Assembly: GCA_050246015.1 (NCBI GenBank)
Contig: JBFWWU010000009.1
Span: forward strand, 1 to 64,000
Source of the DNA: JTS-AC122 sp050246015
GTDB lineage: Bacteria; Planctomycetota; Phycisphaerae; Phycisphaerales; UBA1924
Direction of reading: 5' to 3'
Length of the DNA: 64,000 bases
Each line of letters starts with the position of its first letter. Positions within the stretch are counted from its first letter, which is position 1. Shown piece after piece: positions 9,492-18,739 of the stretch. Below the pieces are notes generated by a model. It was given only the letters and a program-made list of their open reading frames with translations. It ran no database searches and had not been told where the DNA came from. Both the position numbers and the translations under genes were made by a program.

Positions 9492-10217
9492 ATGAACACT
9501 CTCTCAAGGCTGGGTTGCGTATCGGGGTTGCTGGCGGCCGCGTCGTCGGCGAGCGCGGGCATTTTGAATGTGACGGCGACGCAGGGGAACCTGAGCGCCA
9601 GCGCGACATTCGAGGCGCAGGGCCCGGACCTGGTGGTCACGCTGTCAAACATCGGCGGGGACGTGCTGGCGCCGGCGGATGTGCTGACGGCGCTGTTCTG
9701 GGACGTGAACGGCGTGTCGCTCAGCCTGACGAGCGTGAGCGCGGTGCTGGCAAGCGGTTCGAGCGTGGTGTTCGATCCGGATGGACAGCCGGCGGGCGGC
9801 GTCGTGGGCGGGGAATGGGCGTATGAGGGCGGGCTTTCGGGCGCGCCGCGCGGGTCGGCGTAAGGGATTTCCTCGTCGGGGTTCGGGCTGTTTGGCGACG
9901 CGAACTTTCCGGGCCCGAACCTGGAAGGTCCGGTGGCGGTGAACGGGATGCAGTACGGGTTGCTCTCGGCGTCGGACAACCTCGCGTCGGGCAATGCGCA
10001 GGTGACGGGCGGGAATGCGTTCATCCGGCACTCGGTGGTCTTCACGCTTACGGGGCTGCCGAGCGGGTTTGACCCCGAGGCTTCGATTCGGAACGTGAAC
10101 TTCCAATACGGCACGTCGCTCGGGGAGCCGAACGTGCCGACGCCCGGGAGCGCGGCGCTGATGCTGAGCGGGATGATCATGGTGACGCGTCGGCGTCGGG
10201 CGCCGCGGGCGGGGTGA
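9492..10217 (+). pseudogene. PEP-CTERM/XDD4-like surface protein with in-frame stop
   Basis: One continuous reading frame of 242 codons is interrupted only by TAA at 9861-9863. The first part has a signal peptide ending near SSASAGIL and a beta-rich secreted domain. The second part continues in the same frame with GLFGDANFPGPN and VNGMQYGLLSASDN, and ends in the sorting tail VPTPGSAALML, a hydrophobic helix and RRRR. The pattern matches exosortase-dependent surface proteins of the XDD4 type as I recall them. In that family the block before FGLFGDANF contains an aromatic residue where TAA sits here, so TAC to TAA is a likely single substitution. Alternatives are a sequencing error or readthrough. 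An intact product would be exported and anchored by an exosortase, none of which is in the window. Confidence 0.75.
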
Positions 10218-10267
10218 CGGCATGAGTCCGCGCCGGGGGGCGGCCGGGTACGGTCGAACTCAGCGGC

Positions 10268-11194
10268 TCAGACGGGTTCGGCGGGTTCGATGTGGATGAG
10301 CACGTCGCGCACGCTGGCGTGCTGACGCCGGATCGCCGCGCGGACCTGTCCGGCGAGCGAATGCGAGACGCGAACGGAGAGATCGGGATCGACGTGCAGG
10401 TGCATGTCGACGAGATAGCCGCGGCCGCTTTTTCGGGCGTGGATCTTCTCGACGAGTCGAACGCCCGGGATATCAGCGGCGGTTTGTCGCACGGCGGCGG
10501 CGAGGGCAGGGGCGGCGGCGTCGAGGAGTTCGTGGAGCGCGGGGCGGACGAGGCGAGTGGCGGTGAGGGCGATGACGCCGCTGGCGGCGATGGCGGCGAT
10601 CTCGTCGGCGAGGACGAGGCGGGGCGCGTCGAACCAGCGGGGCCCGAAGATGGCGACGCTGACACCGATAAGAGCGGCTGCGGAGGTGACGGCATCGCTG
10701 CGGTGGTGCCAGGCGTCGGCGCGGGCGGCGTCGGAATCACCGAGTTCGGCGCCGCGGAGGACGAGGCGGAAGAGGGCTTCCTTGACGAGGATGACGGCGA
10801 CGAGGACCCAGAGGGTCCACGCTGCCGGGGCGCGGTGGGGGGTCAGCAGTTCCTCAAAGGAGTGAACGACGATGAACCCGGCGGCGAGGAGGAGCAGGCC
10901 GCCGACGATGAGGGCGGCGACGGCTTCGGCCTTGCCGTAGCCGTAGGGGTGGGCGGCGTCCGGGGGCTTGTCGGCGACTTGGAGGGCGCGCCAGACGACG
11001 ATGGAGCCGATGGTGTCGGCGAAGGATTCGAGTGCGTCGGCGATAAGGGCGGTGGAATGGCCGATGAGGCCGGCGAGGAGTTTTCCGATGGCGAGCGCGA
11101 CGCTGGCGAGGAGCCCGAGGATGGTGTTGCGTGCCAGGGCGGGGGCGGCGTACGGGCCCGGAGGGGGCGAGTTCATTCCGGGATCGGGGTGCAT
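10268..11194 (-). CDS. Cation diffusion facilitator (CDF) metal transporter
   Basis: A 308-residue inner-membrane metal-proton antiporter of the CDF family (Zn, Fe, Mn or Co efflux). The first metal-binding signature is visible as HSTALIADALESFAD (about 46-60), followed by the loop HPYGYGKAE (about 81-89). The second metal site is ARADAWHHRSDAVTS (helix 5). There are six hydrophobic helices, then a cytosolic C-terminal domain with VRLVEKIHARKSG and HLHVDPDLSV. HxxxD in helix 2 and HxxxD in helix 5 would favour zinc, but specificity is uncertain. The start may be ATG 11194 or ATG 11176; neither has a clear ribosome binding site. Confidence 0.88.
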   Translation of the reverse strand: MHPDPGMNSPPPGPYAAPALARNTILGLLASVALAIGKLLAGLIGHSTALIADALESFADTIGSIVVWRALQVADKPPDAAHPYGYGKAEAVAALIVGGLLLLAAGFIVVHSFEELLTPHRAPAAWTLWVLVAVILVKEALFRLVLRGAELGDSDAARADAWHHRSDAVTSAAALIGVSVAIFGPRWFDAPRLVLADEIAAIAASGVIALTATRLVRPALHELLDAAAPALAAAVRQTAADIPGVRLVEKIHARKSGRGYLVDMHLHVDPDLSVRVSHSLAGQVRAAIRRQHASVRDVLIHIEPAEPV

Positions 11195-11455
11195 TGCGCG
11201 AGAGTAGACGCGAGAGTGAGGCAGGGGCGAAGCGGGGGTGGCGGCGCGAGGATGGAGGGGCGCCTACAGTGGGCCCAAGCCGAGGGATGTCGGCTGTTTC
11301 AGCGGGGGCCACGGCGGCCAGCGGGGGGCGGTGCGGCGGCGCCGGGCTGAAGTACAGACCGATAGCGGGCGACGATAGAGGATCGACCCGGCATTGGGCC
11401 GAGCCGCGGCTCGCGAGCGTGCGCCGAAGACTTGAACTCAGGAGTGATTTCGCCC

Positions 11456-13033
11456 TTGCAGACTTTCTCAACGCTGGGCCCGCCGACGCTTGCGTCGCAT
11501 CTGCTGCGGGCGGTCGAAGAAGAGGGGTATACGAAGCCGACGCCGATCCAGGCGCAGTGCATCCCGCCCGGGATACTCGGGCGGGACGTCCTGGGGTGCG
11601 CGCAGACGGGGACCGGGAAGACGGCGGCGTTTGCTTTGCCGATCCTGCACCGGCTGGGGGAGATGCCGATCGACAAGTCGCGGCGAGGTCCGGCGATCCC
11701 GCGGGCGCTGATCCTGTCGCCGACGCGGGAACTGGCGTCGCAGATCGGGGAGAGTTTCGCGACGTACGGTCGGCATACCGGGCTGACGCACACGGTGATC
11801 TTCGGGGGCGTGAACCAGTTTCACCAGGTGCGGGCGCTGCACCGGGGCGTGGACATCCTGGTGGCGACGCCCGGGCGGCTGATCGACCTGATGGAGCAGC
11901 GGCTGGTGATCCTGACGGCGGTGTCGATCCTGGTGCTGGACGAGGCGGACCGGATGCTGGACATGGGGTTCATCCAGCCGATCCGGCGGATCGTGGCGGC
12001 GTTGCCGGGGCCGCCCGCGCCGCGGCAGACTCTGCTGTTCTCGGCGACGATGCCGAAGGAGATCACGCACCTGGCCGAAGCGCTGCTGAAGAACCCGGTG
12101 CGTGTGTCGGTGACTCCGGTTGCGTCGGCGGCGCCGCTGATCACGCAGCGGATGTATTCTGTGCCGCGGGCGAGGAAGGTGTCGCTGCTGCAGCACCTGC
12201 TGCGGGAGGCCGGGGTGAAGCGGGCGGTGGTGTTCACGCGGACCAAGCACGGGGCGGACAAGTTGTGCCGGAAGTTGTCGCATGCGGGGGTGGCGGCGCT
12301 GGCGATCCACGGGAACAAGAACCAGAACCAGCGGACGCGGGCGCTGGAGAGTTTCCGTGCCGGGGAGATCAAGGTGCTGGTCGCGACGGACGTGGCGGCG
12401 CGTGGACTGGATATCGACGACGTGACGCACGTGTTCAACTTCGAGTTGCCGGTGGAGCCGGAGGCGTATGTGCACCGGATCGGTCGGACGGGTCGAGCGG
12501 GCGCGACGGGGCTGGCGGTGTCGTTCTGCGATGAGGACGAGCGATCGCAACTGCGAGACATCGAGCGGCTGACGGGGAAGCGGTTTGAGATGGTGAGGCC
12601 GCCGGCGGATTTGGAGGAGATGGATCCGGGGGAACTGCACGTGACGACGGCGCGGCATGTATCGCGGTACGCGTACCCGAACCAGCCGCCGCGGCATCCT
12701 CGAAAGCCGGAGCACGTGCACCGGGCCGCGCCGGCGCCCGGGGGGAATGCGCCTGGGTCGGCGCGCGCGAAGCCGGCGGCGGTGGACGCGAGGGCGCGGG
12801 CGGAGCGGGAAAATCGGCGTGAGGGAGAGGGGCCTGCGAGAGGGCCATCGCGGCCGAGCGGGGCGGGCTCCGGGGGGCGGTCACACTCGCAGCCGGGGCA
12901 GGGTCATCCGGCGCGTTCGAAGGGGCCGCGGCCGGGGAGCGGTGTGGGATCAGGGGGCGCGCCGCGCGGGGTGGAGGAACGATCGGGATCAGGCCCGCGG
13001 CGTTCGAGGCGGCGCGGGGGGAAGCGATACTGA
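11456..13033 (+). CDS. DEAD-box ATP-dependent RNA helicase (RhlE-like)
   Basis: A superfamily 2 RNA helicase with all core motifs: AQTGTGKT (I), PTRELA (Ia), TPGR (Ib), DEAD (II), SAT (III), then ARGLDID (V) and HRIGRTGRAG (VI). The upstream TPIQAQCIPP is the Q motif. About 115 residues after the core are basic and rich in Arg, Gly, Pro and Ser, like the RNA-binding tails of RhlE proteins. The start is uncertain: TTG at 11456 gives the usual N-terminus (LQTFSTLG) and has GGAG 11 bases upstream, while TTG at 11432 and GTG at 11444 are also in frame. It likely unwinds structured RNA during ribosome assembly or decay. It converges on ftsI. Confidence 0.9.
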   Translation: MQTFSTLGPPTLASHLLRAVEEEGYTKPTPIQAQCIPPGILGRDVLGCAQTGTGKTAAFALPILHRLGEMPIDKSRRGPAIPRALILSPTRELASQIGESFATYGRHTGLTHTVIFGGVNQFHQVRALHRGVDILVATPGRLIDLMEQRLVILTAVSILVLDEADRMLDMGFIQPIRRIVAALPGPPAPRQTLLFSATMPKEITHLAEALLKNPVRVSVTPVASAAPLITQRMYSVPRARKVSLLQHLLREAGVKRAVVFTRTKHGADKLCRKLSHAGVAALAIHGNKNQNQRTRALESFRAGEIKVLVATDVAARGLDIDDVTHVFNFELPVEPEAYVHRIGRTGRAGATGLAVSFCDEDERSQLRDIERLTGKRFEMVRPPADLEEMDPGELHVTTARHVSRYAYPNQPPRHPRKPEHVHRAAPAPGGNAPGSARAKPAAVDARARAERENRREGEGPARGPSRPSGAGSGGRSHSQPGQGHPARSKGPRPGSGVGSGGAPRGVEERSGSGPRRSRRRGGKRY

Positions 13034-13063
13034 GATTGGCGGGCGCGAGGCGGGTGCGCGTCG

Positions 13064-15022
13064 TCAGTGGGCCGGATCCGCGGAAGCGATGGGGGAGGGC
13101 GGAACGTTGGGGGGCACGCCGAGGTAAGGAAGCGTGCGTTCGAGCACGCGGCGGACGACGGGGCCGGCGACCCAGGAGCCGTAATGCTGCTTGACGGCGA
13201 TCTTCTTGGGGCCCGGGTCGTCGATGACGCAGACGACGACGAGGCGCGGGTTGTCGAGTGGGGCGCCGGCGATGAAACTTGAGTTGTACTGTCCGCGGAA
13301 GTACCCGTCGGAGCCGAAGGGGCGTTTGAGTCCCTTTGGTGGCTTTCCGACGGGGATCTCGGCGGTGCCGGATTTTCCGAACCAGTCATACTTGGGCGGG
13401 ATGGGCTTGCCGTGCTCGTCCTTGAAGGCCTTGTCGTCGACTTTTTGGGCGACGCCGTGCATGGTGCGGCGAGTGAGTTCGGCGGAGGCGGGCTTGAGCG
13501 CGCGGCGGGAATCGGGTTGTGGTTCGCCGGGCGAGACGGCGGTGAAATGGACGGCGGGGACGGTGCCGGCGAGGTCGCCGGTGCGGGCGAAGGCGGAGAA
13601 GGCGCGGACCATCTGGATGGGGGTGACGGCGACTTCGTGGCCCATGGCGACGGAGGTCTGGGTGTACTTGGACCAATGTCGCATGGCGGTGACGATGCCT
13701 GAGGATTCGCCGGGGAGCCCGATGCGGGTCTTGGAGCCGAAGCCGAAGCGGAGAACGGCGGCGCGCAACTGTTCATGAGAGAGGCGGGCGGCGCCTTTGG
13801 CCATGCCGATGTTGGAGGAGTTGACGAGGACATCGGACCAGGTCTGGGAGTCCTTCTCGATGACGTCGTAGAGCATGCGTTTGCCGTAGATGTTCCACTT
13901 GCCGTGCTCGGTGTTGAAGATCTCGGCGGTGTGCGCGAGGCCGAGTTCGGTGATGGTGCTCCAGACGAAGGGCTTGAAGGTGGACCCGGGCTCGTAGACG
14001 TCTTCGACGCAGCGGTTTCGGCCGGCGGCGGGGTGGAGGTCGCGTCGCTGGTCGGGGATGATGGTGCGGTAGCGGAAGCCGGAGCGGAGGGGTGTGCGGT
14101 CGCTGGGCTGTGCCCAGGGGTATTCGACGAGGCCGGGGACATCGCGGATGATGTCGGCCATGGCGAGGATTTCGCCGGTGGCGGGGTCCATGACGACGAG
14201 GCGCCCGCCGGCGGAGTCGGCGTCCTCGATGCCGCGGAGGAGTTCCTCGACGGCGATCTGCTGGATTTCGAGGTCGATGGAGAGGCGGACGTCGTCGCCT
14301 CGGGTGGGGGCGACGTAGCCGCCGGGACCGAGCCAGAGGGGCTGGCTCTTGGCGTCGCGGACGTAGGTGATGGAGCCGTCGGCGGGCTGGACGTGCTTGT
14401 CGAGGAAGAGTTCGGCGCCGAGGAGGCCGTCGTGATCGATGCCGACGAGTCCGACGATGGAGGCGACGAGTTCGTCGTCGGTGGTTTCGCGGACGGAGCG
14501 GAGTTCGGTGTAGACGCCGGGGATGTGGAGGGCGTTGATCTGGGTGACGGTGTGGTCGTCGATGACGCCGCCGAGTGAGACGTAGCGAGCGAGGCCCTTG
14601 CACTCGCCGTCGTCGTCGCGCGGGGTGGCGGGGTCGGCGCGGAGGCGGTCGTTCTTGTCCAGTGCGGGGAGGAGTCGCTCAACGACCGTATCGAGGGGCA
14701 AGCCGAGGACGGCGGAGAGTTGAGCAAAGACGGGGCCGAGGTCCTTTGGGAGCCGGGCGGGATCAACGAAGACGCGGCGACCGAACCTGGTGACGGCGAG
14801 GGGTCGGCCGCGGCGGTCGAGGATGTCGCCGCGGACGCCTGGGATGTTGATGGTGCTGACGCGGGATTCGCGAGCGGCCTGGAGTTCGGGGCTGGGGGCG
14901 ATCTGGAGCTGGACCACGCGGCCGAGCATGACCGTCAGGACAAGCCCGATGCACAGGAACACGACGCGTGAGGTGATGAGGATGCGGCGGTCCACGGGGA
15001 GTTCCAAGCAGGTATGCGGCAC
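13064..15022 (-). CDS. ftsI: Peptidoglycan transpeptidase FtsI (penicillin-binding protein 3)
   Basis: A 652-residue class B penicillin-binding protein that cross-links septal peptidoglycan. There is one N-terminal membrane helix (about 18-38), then the pedestal domain with GDILDRRGRPLA. The transpeptidase domain has S347-x-x-K350 (PGSTFKP), S402-x-N404, and K550-S-G-T. All catalytic motifs are present, so the enzyme should be active. It is the last gene of a minus-strand cluster in the order rsmH, LysM protein, FtsL-like protein, ftsI, which matches the start of the division and cell-wall cluster. The usual murE, murF, mraY and ftsW do not follow; the helicase converges instead. The finding argues for at least some septal peptidoglycan synthesis in this lineage. 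Confidence 0.93.
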   Translation of the reverse strand: MPHTCLELPVDRRILITSRVVFLCIGLVLTVMLGRVVQLQIAPSPELQAARESRVSTINIPGVRGDILDRRGRPLAVTRFGRRVFVDPARLPKDLGPVFAQLSAVLGLPLDTVVERLLPALDKNDRLRADPATPRDDDGECKGLARYVSLGGVIDDHTVTQINALHIPGVYTELRSVRETTDDELVASIVGLVGIDHDGLLGAELFLDKHVQPADGSITYVRDAKSQPLWLGPGGYVAPTRGDDVRLSIDLEIQQIAVEELLRGIEDADSAGGRLVVMDPATGEILAMADIIRDVPGLVEYPWAQPSDRTPLRSGFRYRTIIPDQRRDLHPAAGRNRCVEDVYEPGSTFKPFVWSTITELGLAHTAEIFNTEHGKWNIYGKRMLYDVIEKDSQTWSDVLVNSSNIGMAKGAARLSHEQLRAAVLRFGFGSKTRIGLPGESSGIVTAMRHWSKYTQTSVAMGHEVAVTPIQMVRAFSAFARTGDLAGTVPAVHFTAVSPGEPQPDSRRALKPASAELTRRTMHGVAQKVDDKAFKDEHGKPIPPKYDWFGKSGTAEIPVGKPPKGLKRPFGSDGYFRGQYNSSFIAGAPLDNPRLVVVCVIDDPGPKKIAVKQHYGSWVAGPVVRRVLERTLPYLGVPPNVPPSPIASADPAH

Positions 15023-15099
15023 GCGAGGGGCGAGGGGTGGTCGGCGAGCGGTGGACGGTGTGCGAGCGTCATCCCCGCGCGTGGGGCCGGCGCGAGGGG

Positions 15100-15414
15100 C
15101 TACGGTCGGCGGGGGACGGCGGGCGTCTGGGGGGCGGGTTGGCCGGCGATGTCCATGTCGCCGGTGGAGGCGGATGGGGGTTCAGCGATGTGGACGAGCG
15201 GTCCGAGTTGATCGGACATCTGCTTGATGCGCTGGGGGGTGAGTTGGACGGCGATGTCGCCGCGGAGTTTCCAGAGGAGCCGATCGTGCTCGGCGATGCG
15301 GCGCTGGATGAGTGCGGAGTCGTGGATGGCTTGAAGGCGAAGTTGCCGGACGGCAAGCAGGCCGGCGGCGGTCAGTCCGAGACTCAGGATCGTGACGGCG
15401 ACTTTGAGGAACAT
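15100..15414 (-). CDS. FtsL-like small membrane protein
   Basis: A 104-residue bitopic protein with an N-terminal helix (about 3-22) followed by a charged heptad-like segment (IQRRIAEHDRLLWKLRGDIA) and a Pro-rich tail. FtsL proteins are poorly conserved, but their size, topology and position directly between rsmH and ftsI are typical. FtsL bridges FtsB and FtsQ with the FtsWI synthase. The identification rests on topology and position, not on sequence similarity. The ribosome binding site is not obvious. Confidence 0.6.
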   Translation of the reverse strand: MFLKVAVTILSLGLTAAGLLAVRQLRLQAIHDSALIQRRIAEHDRLLWKLRGDIAVQLTPQRIKQMSDQLGPLVHIAEPPSASTGDMDIAGQPAPQTPAVPRRP

Positions 15415-15467
15415 GGGGGCGTGGCGCGAACGATGGGGGAAGAGGGGATGAGCATCGCGAGCGGGGG

Positions 15468-16367
15468 TCAGTCCTTGGGGATCTTCAGAGCCATGCCTTC
15501 GCGGATCGAGTCCTCGTCGTCGAGGCCGGGGTTGAGGCTGAGGATTTCGTTCATTCTGCGGACGGAGCCGAGGAGGCGCTGGGAGATGGTGGAGAGATGG
15601 TCACCCTTACGAACGGTGTACGTGGTGTACTTGGCAGCGGGGGACTTGTCGGTCTTCCTGTTCTGCTCGGCGCGTTTGATGAGGTCGTCGAGGGAGCGGT
15701 CGTCGCTGCGTGCGACGCGAGTTTCTTTCTTGGGAGGGGTCGCGCCTTCGGGGAGGGCTTGTGCCTTGCCGAGGAGGACGTCCTTGGGGGGCAGGACGAT
15801 GGTGGTCCCGGCGCGGAGCGAGTTATTGGAACCAACCTTGGACTTGTTGAAGGCGGCGAGTTCCTGCCAGAGGGTGCCGTCGCCGTACTCGCTCTTGGCG
15901 ATGCGGTAGAGGGAGTCGTTCTCCTGGACCTTGTAGGGCTTGCTGGGCTTGTCGGCGAGCGGGAGGGTTCCGGCGATGGCCTGCTCGGAGGAGGCGGAGT
16001 TTTCCGAACGAGGGAACGGCGAAGGGCGCGACTCGTCGTCGCGGGGCGACGATCCGGGGCCGGGGGGTGGGGTGGCGTCGGGGCCGCCCATGCGGATCTG
16101 GTCCGGCGCGGCCGGGGGCTTGGTGTTAGCGGCGCCGTCGGCGCGGGTTCGATCGGGAGTCGGGCTGAGGGGTTCCTTCACGGCGACCGAACCGGTGTTT
16201 CCGATCGGCTGAGCGAGCCCGGCGCCGAAGTCTTTCGGGGTGCCGGCGGTGAGCGACCTGTCGAACTGAGCCTCGCGCGCCTGAGAGAAGTGATCGCTGA
16301 TGAGGGCGGCCACCACGAGGACGACGGCGAAACCGAGAATGATGGCGACTTTGCTTTCGCGTGTCAC
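15468..16367 (-). CDS. Membrane-anchored protein with two LysM domains
   Basis: A 299-residue protein with an N-terminal membrane helix (about 7-24) and a Pro/Ser/Ala-rich linker (about 35-140). It has two LysM peptidoglycan-binding domains, one opening YKVQENDSLYRIAKSEYG and one at the C-terminus opening YTVRKGDHLSTISQRLLG. It starts at GTG 16367 with AAGGA eight bases upstream. It has no catalytic domain, so it probably tethers the membrane or a partner to peptidoglycan. Its position between rsmH and ftsL/ftsI, where no LysM gene is usually found, suggests a role in septation or cell-wall organisation. Confidence 0.85.
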   Translation of the reverse strand: MTRESKVAIILGFAVVLVVAALISDHFSQAREAQFDRSLTAGTPKDFGAGLAQPIGNTGSVAVKEPLSPTPDRTRADGAANTKPPAAPDQIRMGGPDATPPPGPGSSPRDDESRPSPFPRSENSASSEQAIAGTLPLADKPSKPYKVQENDSLYRIAKSEYGDGTLWQELAAFNKSKVGSNNSLRAGTTIVLPPKDVLLGKAQALPEGATPPKKETRVARSDDRSLDDLIKRAEQNRKTDKSPAAKYTTYTVRKGDHLSTISQRLLGSVRRMNEILSLNPGLDDEDSIREGMALKIPKD

Positions 16368-16488
16368 GTTCGCATCCTTGCTGAGCGGAACAGCGTCCTA
16401 CAGATCGTATATGTAGCCCAGACGATCGAAACGGCTCGATCGGCGGAGCGCCGGACATCGTATCCGAACTCGCCGAGAAATCTTTCGA

Positions 16489-17508
16489 CTACTCGGGGGT
16501 GCTACTGGACCTTGCGTTAGCCGTCGCATCGCTTTCGGTTCCGATTCGGCAGGCGCGGAACTTGGCGGATCGAGAGCGGGGATTGGCGGCGATTTCGTCA
16601 TCGCCCGCGGTCAGCGGCTTTCTGGTGAGTTCCTGGGCGAGACCTTCGTGGGACATTTTTGCAAACAGGCGTTTCACGGGTCGGTCTTCGAGGGAATGAA
16701 ACGAGATGATTCCGATGCGAGCGCCACGGGCGAGCCATGAAGCGGCTAGAGAAGAACCCGGTGCACAAGGCGACTGGGCCGAGGTGATCCGGCGTGCCGC
16801 CGCGTAGACCGCGTCGAGGAGCGACCCGAGCCGGCCGAGTTCGTCATTCACAGCGATGCGGAGCGCTTGGAATGTGCGCGTGGCCGGATGGATCGCGCTC
16901 TTTGTTCGGACGGCGTGAGGAACCGCGTGGCGGACGATTTCCGCAAGCCTTCCAGTAGTCGTTATCGGCTGTGTTGTTCGCTCGCGAGTGATTTTTTCCG
17001 CGATGGAGTGAGCGGCGGGTTCTTCGCCGAACTCGCGGAGAACTGCGGCGATTTCCGTGGTGGAGAGGGTGTTGACAAGTTCAGCAGCCGTCAGTGGACT
17101 GGTTGGGTCCAGGCGCATGTCCAGGGGGCCGTCCTTGGAGAATGCGAAGCCGCGCGCGGCGGTGTCGATCTGGTTCGAACTGAAGCCCAGGTCCGCGAGG
17201 ACGACGTCGGCTTGTACGCTCAGCGCGGCGAGGCGTCGAGGCGCCTCGTGAAAACTGGCGTGATGGGGGTGCACCGCGGGGCCGATTGGAGCGAGGCGAG
17301 AAGTAGCGGCGGCGAGGTTCGCGGGATCGAGATCGAAGAGGTGGATGGAACCAGTCGGACCGATGGCGTGTGCGAGCGCTTCGGCGTGGCCGCCCAATCC
17401 GGCGGTGCAATCGAGGACGGTGTCGCCGGATCGCGGAGAGAGGACGTCGAGCACTTCGCGGAGCAGGACGGGCGTGTGGGCAAGCGGAGTGGCGTCCGGG
17501 TCAGGCAT
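16489..17508 (-). CDS. rsmH: 16S rRNA m4C1402 methyltransferase RsmH
   Basis: A SAM-dependent methyltransferase that modifies C1402 in the decoding centre of 16S rRNA. The family N-terminus HTPVLLREVLDVL is followed by the SAM motif DCTAGLGGHAEAL. Then come DLGFSSNQID, the specific RsmH block RGFAFSKDGPLDMRL, and the C-terminal IGIISFHSLEDRPVKRLF. The ATG at 17508 is chosen because it leads directly into the family N-terminus; the upstream extension to 17574 is not conserved in type. No ribosome binding site is visible there. It is the first gene of the local division cluster; mraZ, its usual neighbour, is missing and a divergent radical SAM gene lies upstream. Confidence 0.92.
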   Translation of the reverse strand: MPDPDATPLAHTPVLLREVLDVLSPRSGDTVLDCTAGLGGHAEALAHAIGPTGSIHLFDLDPANLAAATSRLAPIGPAVHPHHASFHEAPRRLAALSVQADVVLADLGFSSNQIDTAARGFAFSKDGPLDMRLDPTSPLTAAELVNTLSTTEIAAVLREFGEEPAAHSIAEKITRERTTQPITTTGRLAEIVRHAVPHAVRTKSAIHPATRTFQALRIAVNDELGRLGSLLDAVYAAARRITSAQSPCAPGSSLAASWLARGARIGIISFHSLEDRPVKRLFAKMSHEGLAQELTRKPLTAGDDEIAANPRSRSAKFRACRIGTESDATANARSSSTPE

Positions 17509-17622
17509 CGCAGGAGGATACGGGTGGAACTCGCCGCTCAGGAAGAGGGAGGCGCGCGGTTGAAAAACGAGCATGAGGGCGGGCGAGAGTGGGCCCCGAG
17601 AATCGTTTGGGTATTATTTGGC

Positions 17623-18732
17623 ATGTCATCGAATGAAGGGGAGTATCGAGACGCACTGCCGGGAGGAGCCGCGAAGGGTCGCGGCGCGGGGATCAACCCG
17701 GGGAATCGGTTTGAGAAGGTCCGGCTGCATGTGCTGGGAGAGCATCTGGACGAGGTGATGGTGGAGCACGCGGACGGGGTGCGGGTCGCTACGCGGGTGT
17801 ACGCGGACGGGACAAAGTCGGTGATCAACCAGGTGGATAGTCCGGACTTGCCGTTTTCATGGACGGTGAATCCGTACCGGGGGTGCGAGCATGGATGCAT
17901 CTATTGCTACGCGAGGCCGGGGCACGAGTATCTGGGGCTGTCGTGCGGGCTGGACTTTGAGAGCAAGATCCTGGCGAAGTTCGATGCGCCGGCGCTGCTT
18001 CGGGGAGAACTGACGAACAGGAAGTGGGAGGGGGAGCCGATCGTGTTCTCCGGGGTGACGGACCCGTATCAGCCGATCGAGGGGAAGTTGCGGATCACGC
18101 GGGGTTGCCTGGAGGTGTGCGCGGACCTGATGCAGCCGGTGTCGCTGATCACGAAGAACCGTCTGATCACGCGAGACATAGATTTGTTCAAGGAACTCGC
18201 GCGGCATCGGGCGGTGGCGGCGGCGGTGAGCGTGACGACGCTTGACGCGGAACTGTCGCGGAAGATGGAGCCGCGGGCGAGCACGCCCCGGGACCGGCTG
18301 AGGGCGATCGAGGAGTTGACGGCGGCGGGGGTGCCGGTGGCGGTGATGACGGCGCCGATCGTTCCGGGGCTGAACGATACGGAGATTCCATCGCTGCTTG
18401 AGGAGGCGAAGAAGGCCGGGGCGGTGCAAGCGGGGTACATCGTGCTGAGGCTGCCGCACCAGATCAAGGACGTGTTTCTGGAGTGGGTGGCGCGAGAGTT
18501 CCCGGACCGGTCGTCGAAGGTGGAAAACGCGATCCGCGGGATGCGGTCGGGGGAGTTGTATCAGTCGAAGTTCGGGGAGCGGCACCGGGGGACGGGCCCG
18601 AGAGCCGACGCGATCCGCGACACGTTCAACGTGTTCGCGAAACGACACGGACTGGCGGGGCGGTGGCGGTCGCTGTCGAGCGCGGCGTTCCACGAGCGGC
18701 GCCGATCGATGGGCCAGATGACGCTGTTCTAG
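17623..18732 (+). CDS. PA0069-type radical SAM protein (SplB-like)
   Basis: A 369-residue radical SAM enzyme. The cluster motif is C-x3-C-x2-C in the phrase RGCEHGCIYCYARPGHEYLG, typical of the PA0069/SplB-related family rather than of true spore photoproduct lyases. Further signatures are FSGVTDPYQPIE (glycine-rich strand), TKNRLITRDIDL and the C-terminal SSAAFHERRRSMGQMTLF. The start ATG 17623 is picked because the frame upstream only mirrors rsmH. The reaction of this family is not established; members are often found in DNA-repair contexts. It is divergent from rsmH, so the 114 bases between them hold both promoters. Confidence 0.85.
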   Translation: MSSNEGEYRDALPGGAAKGRGAGINPGNRFEKVRLHVLGEHLDEVMVEHADGVRVATRVYADGTKSVINQVDSPDLPFSWTVNPYRGCEHGCIYCYARPGHEYLGLSCGLDFESKILAKFDAPALLRGELTNRKWEGEPIVFSGVTDPYQPIEGKLRITRGCLEVCADLMQPVSLITKNRLITRDIDLFKELARHRAVAAAVSVTTLDAELSRKMEPRASTPRDRLRAIEELTAAGVPVAVMTAPIVPGLNDTEIPSLLEEAKKAGAVQAGYIVLRLPHQIKDVFLEWVAREFPDRSSKVENAIRGMRSGELYQSKFGERHRGTGPRADAIRDTFNVFAKRHGLAGRWRSLSSAAFHERRRSMGQMTLF

Positions 18733-18739
18733 TGTTCGG

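Noticed and set aside
16867..17622. Upstream extension of the radical SAM gene
   Set aside because: It overlaps rsmH in antisense and has no radical SAM homology; ATG 17623 begins the family sequence.
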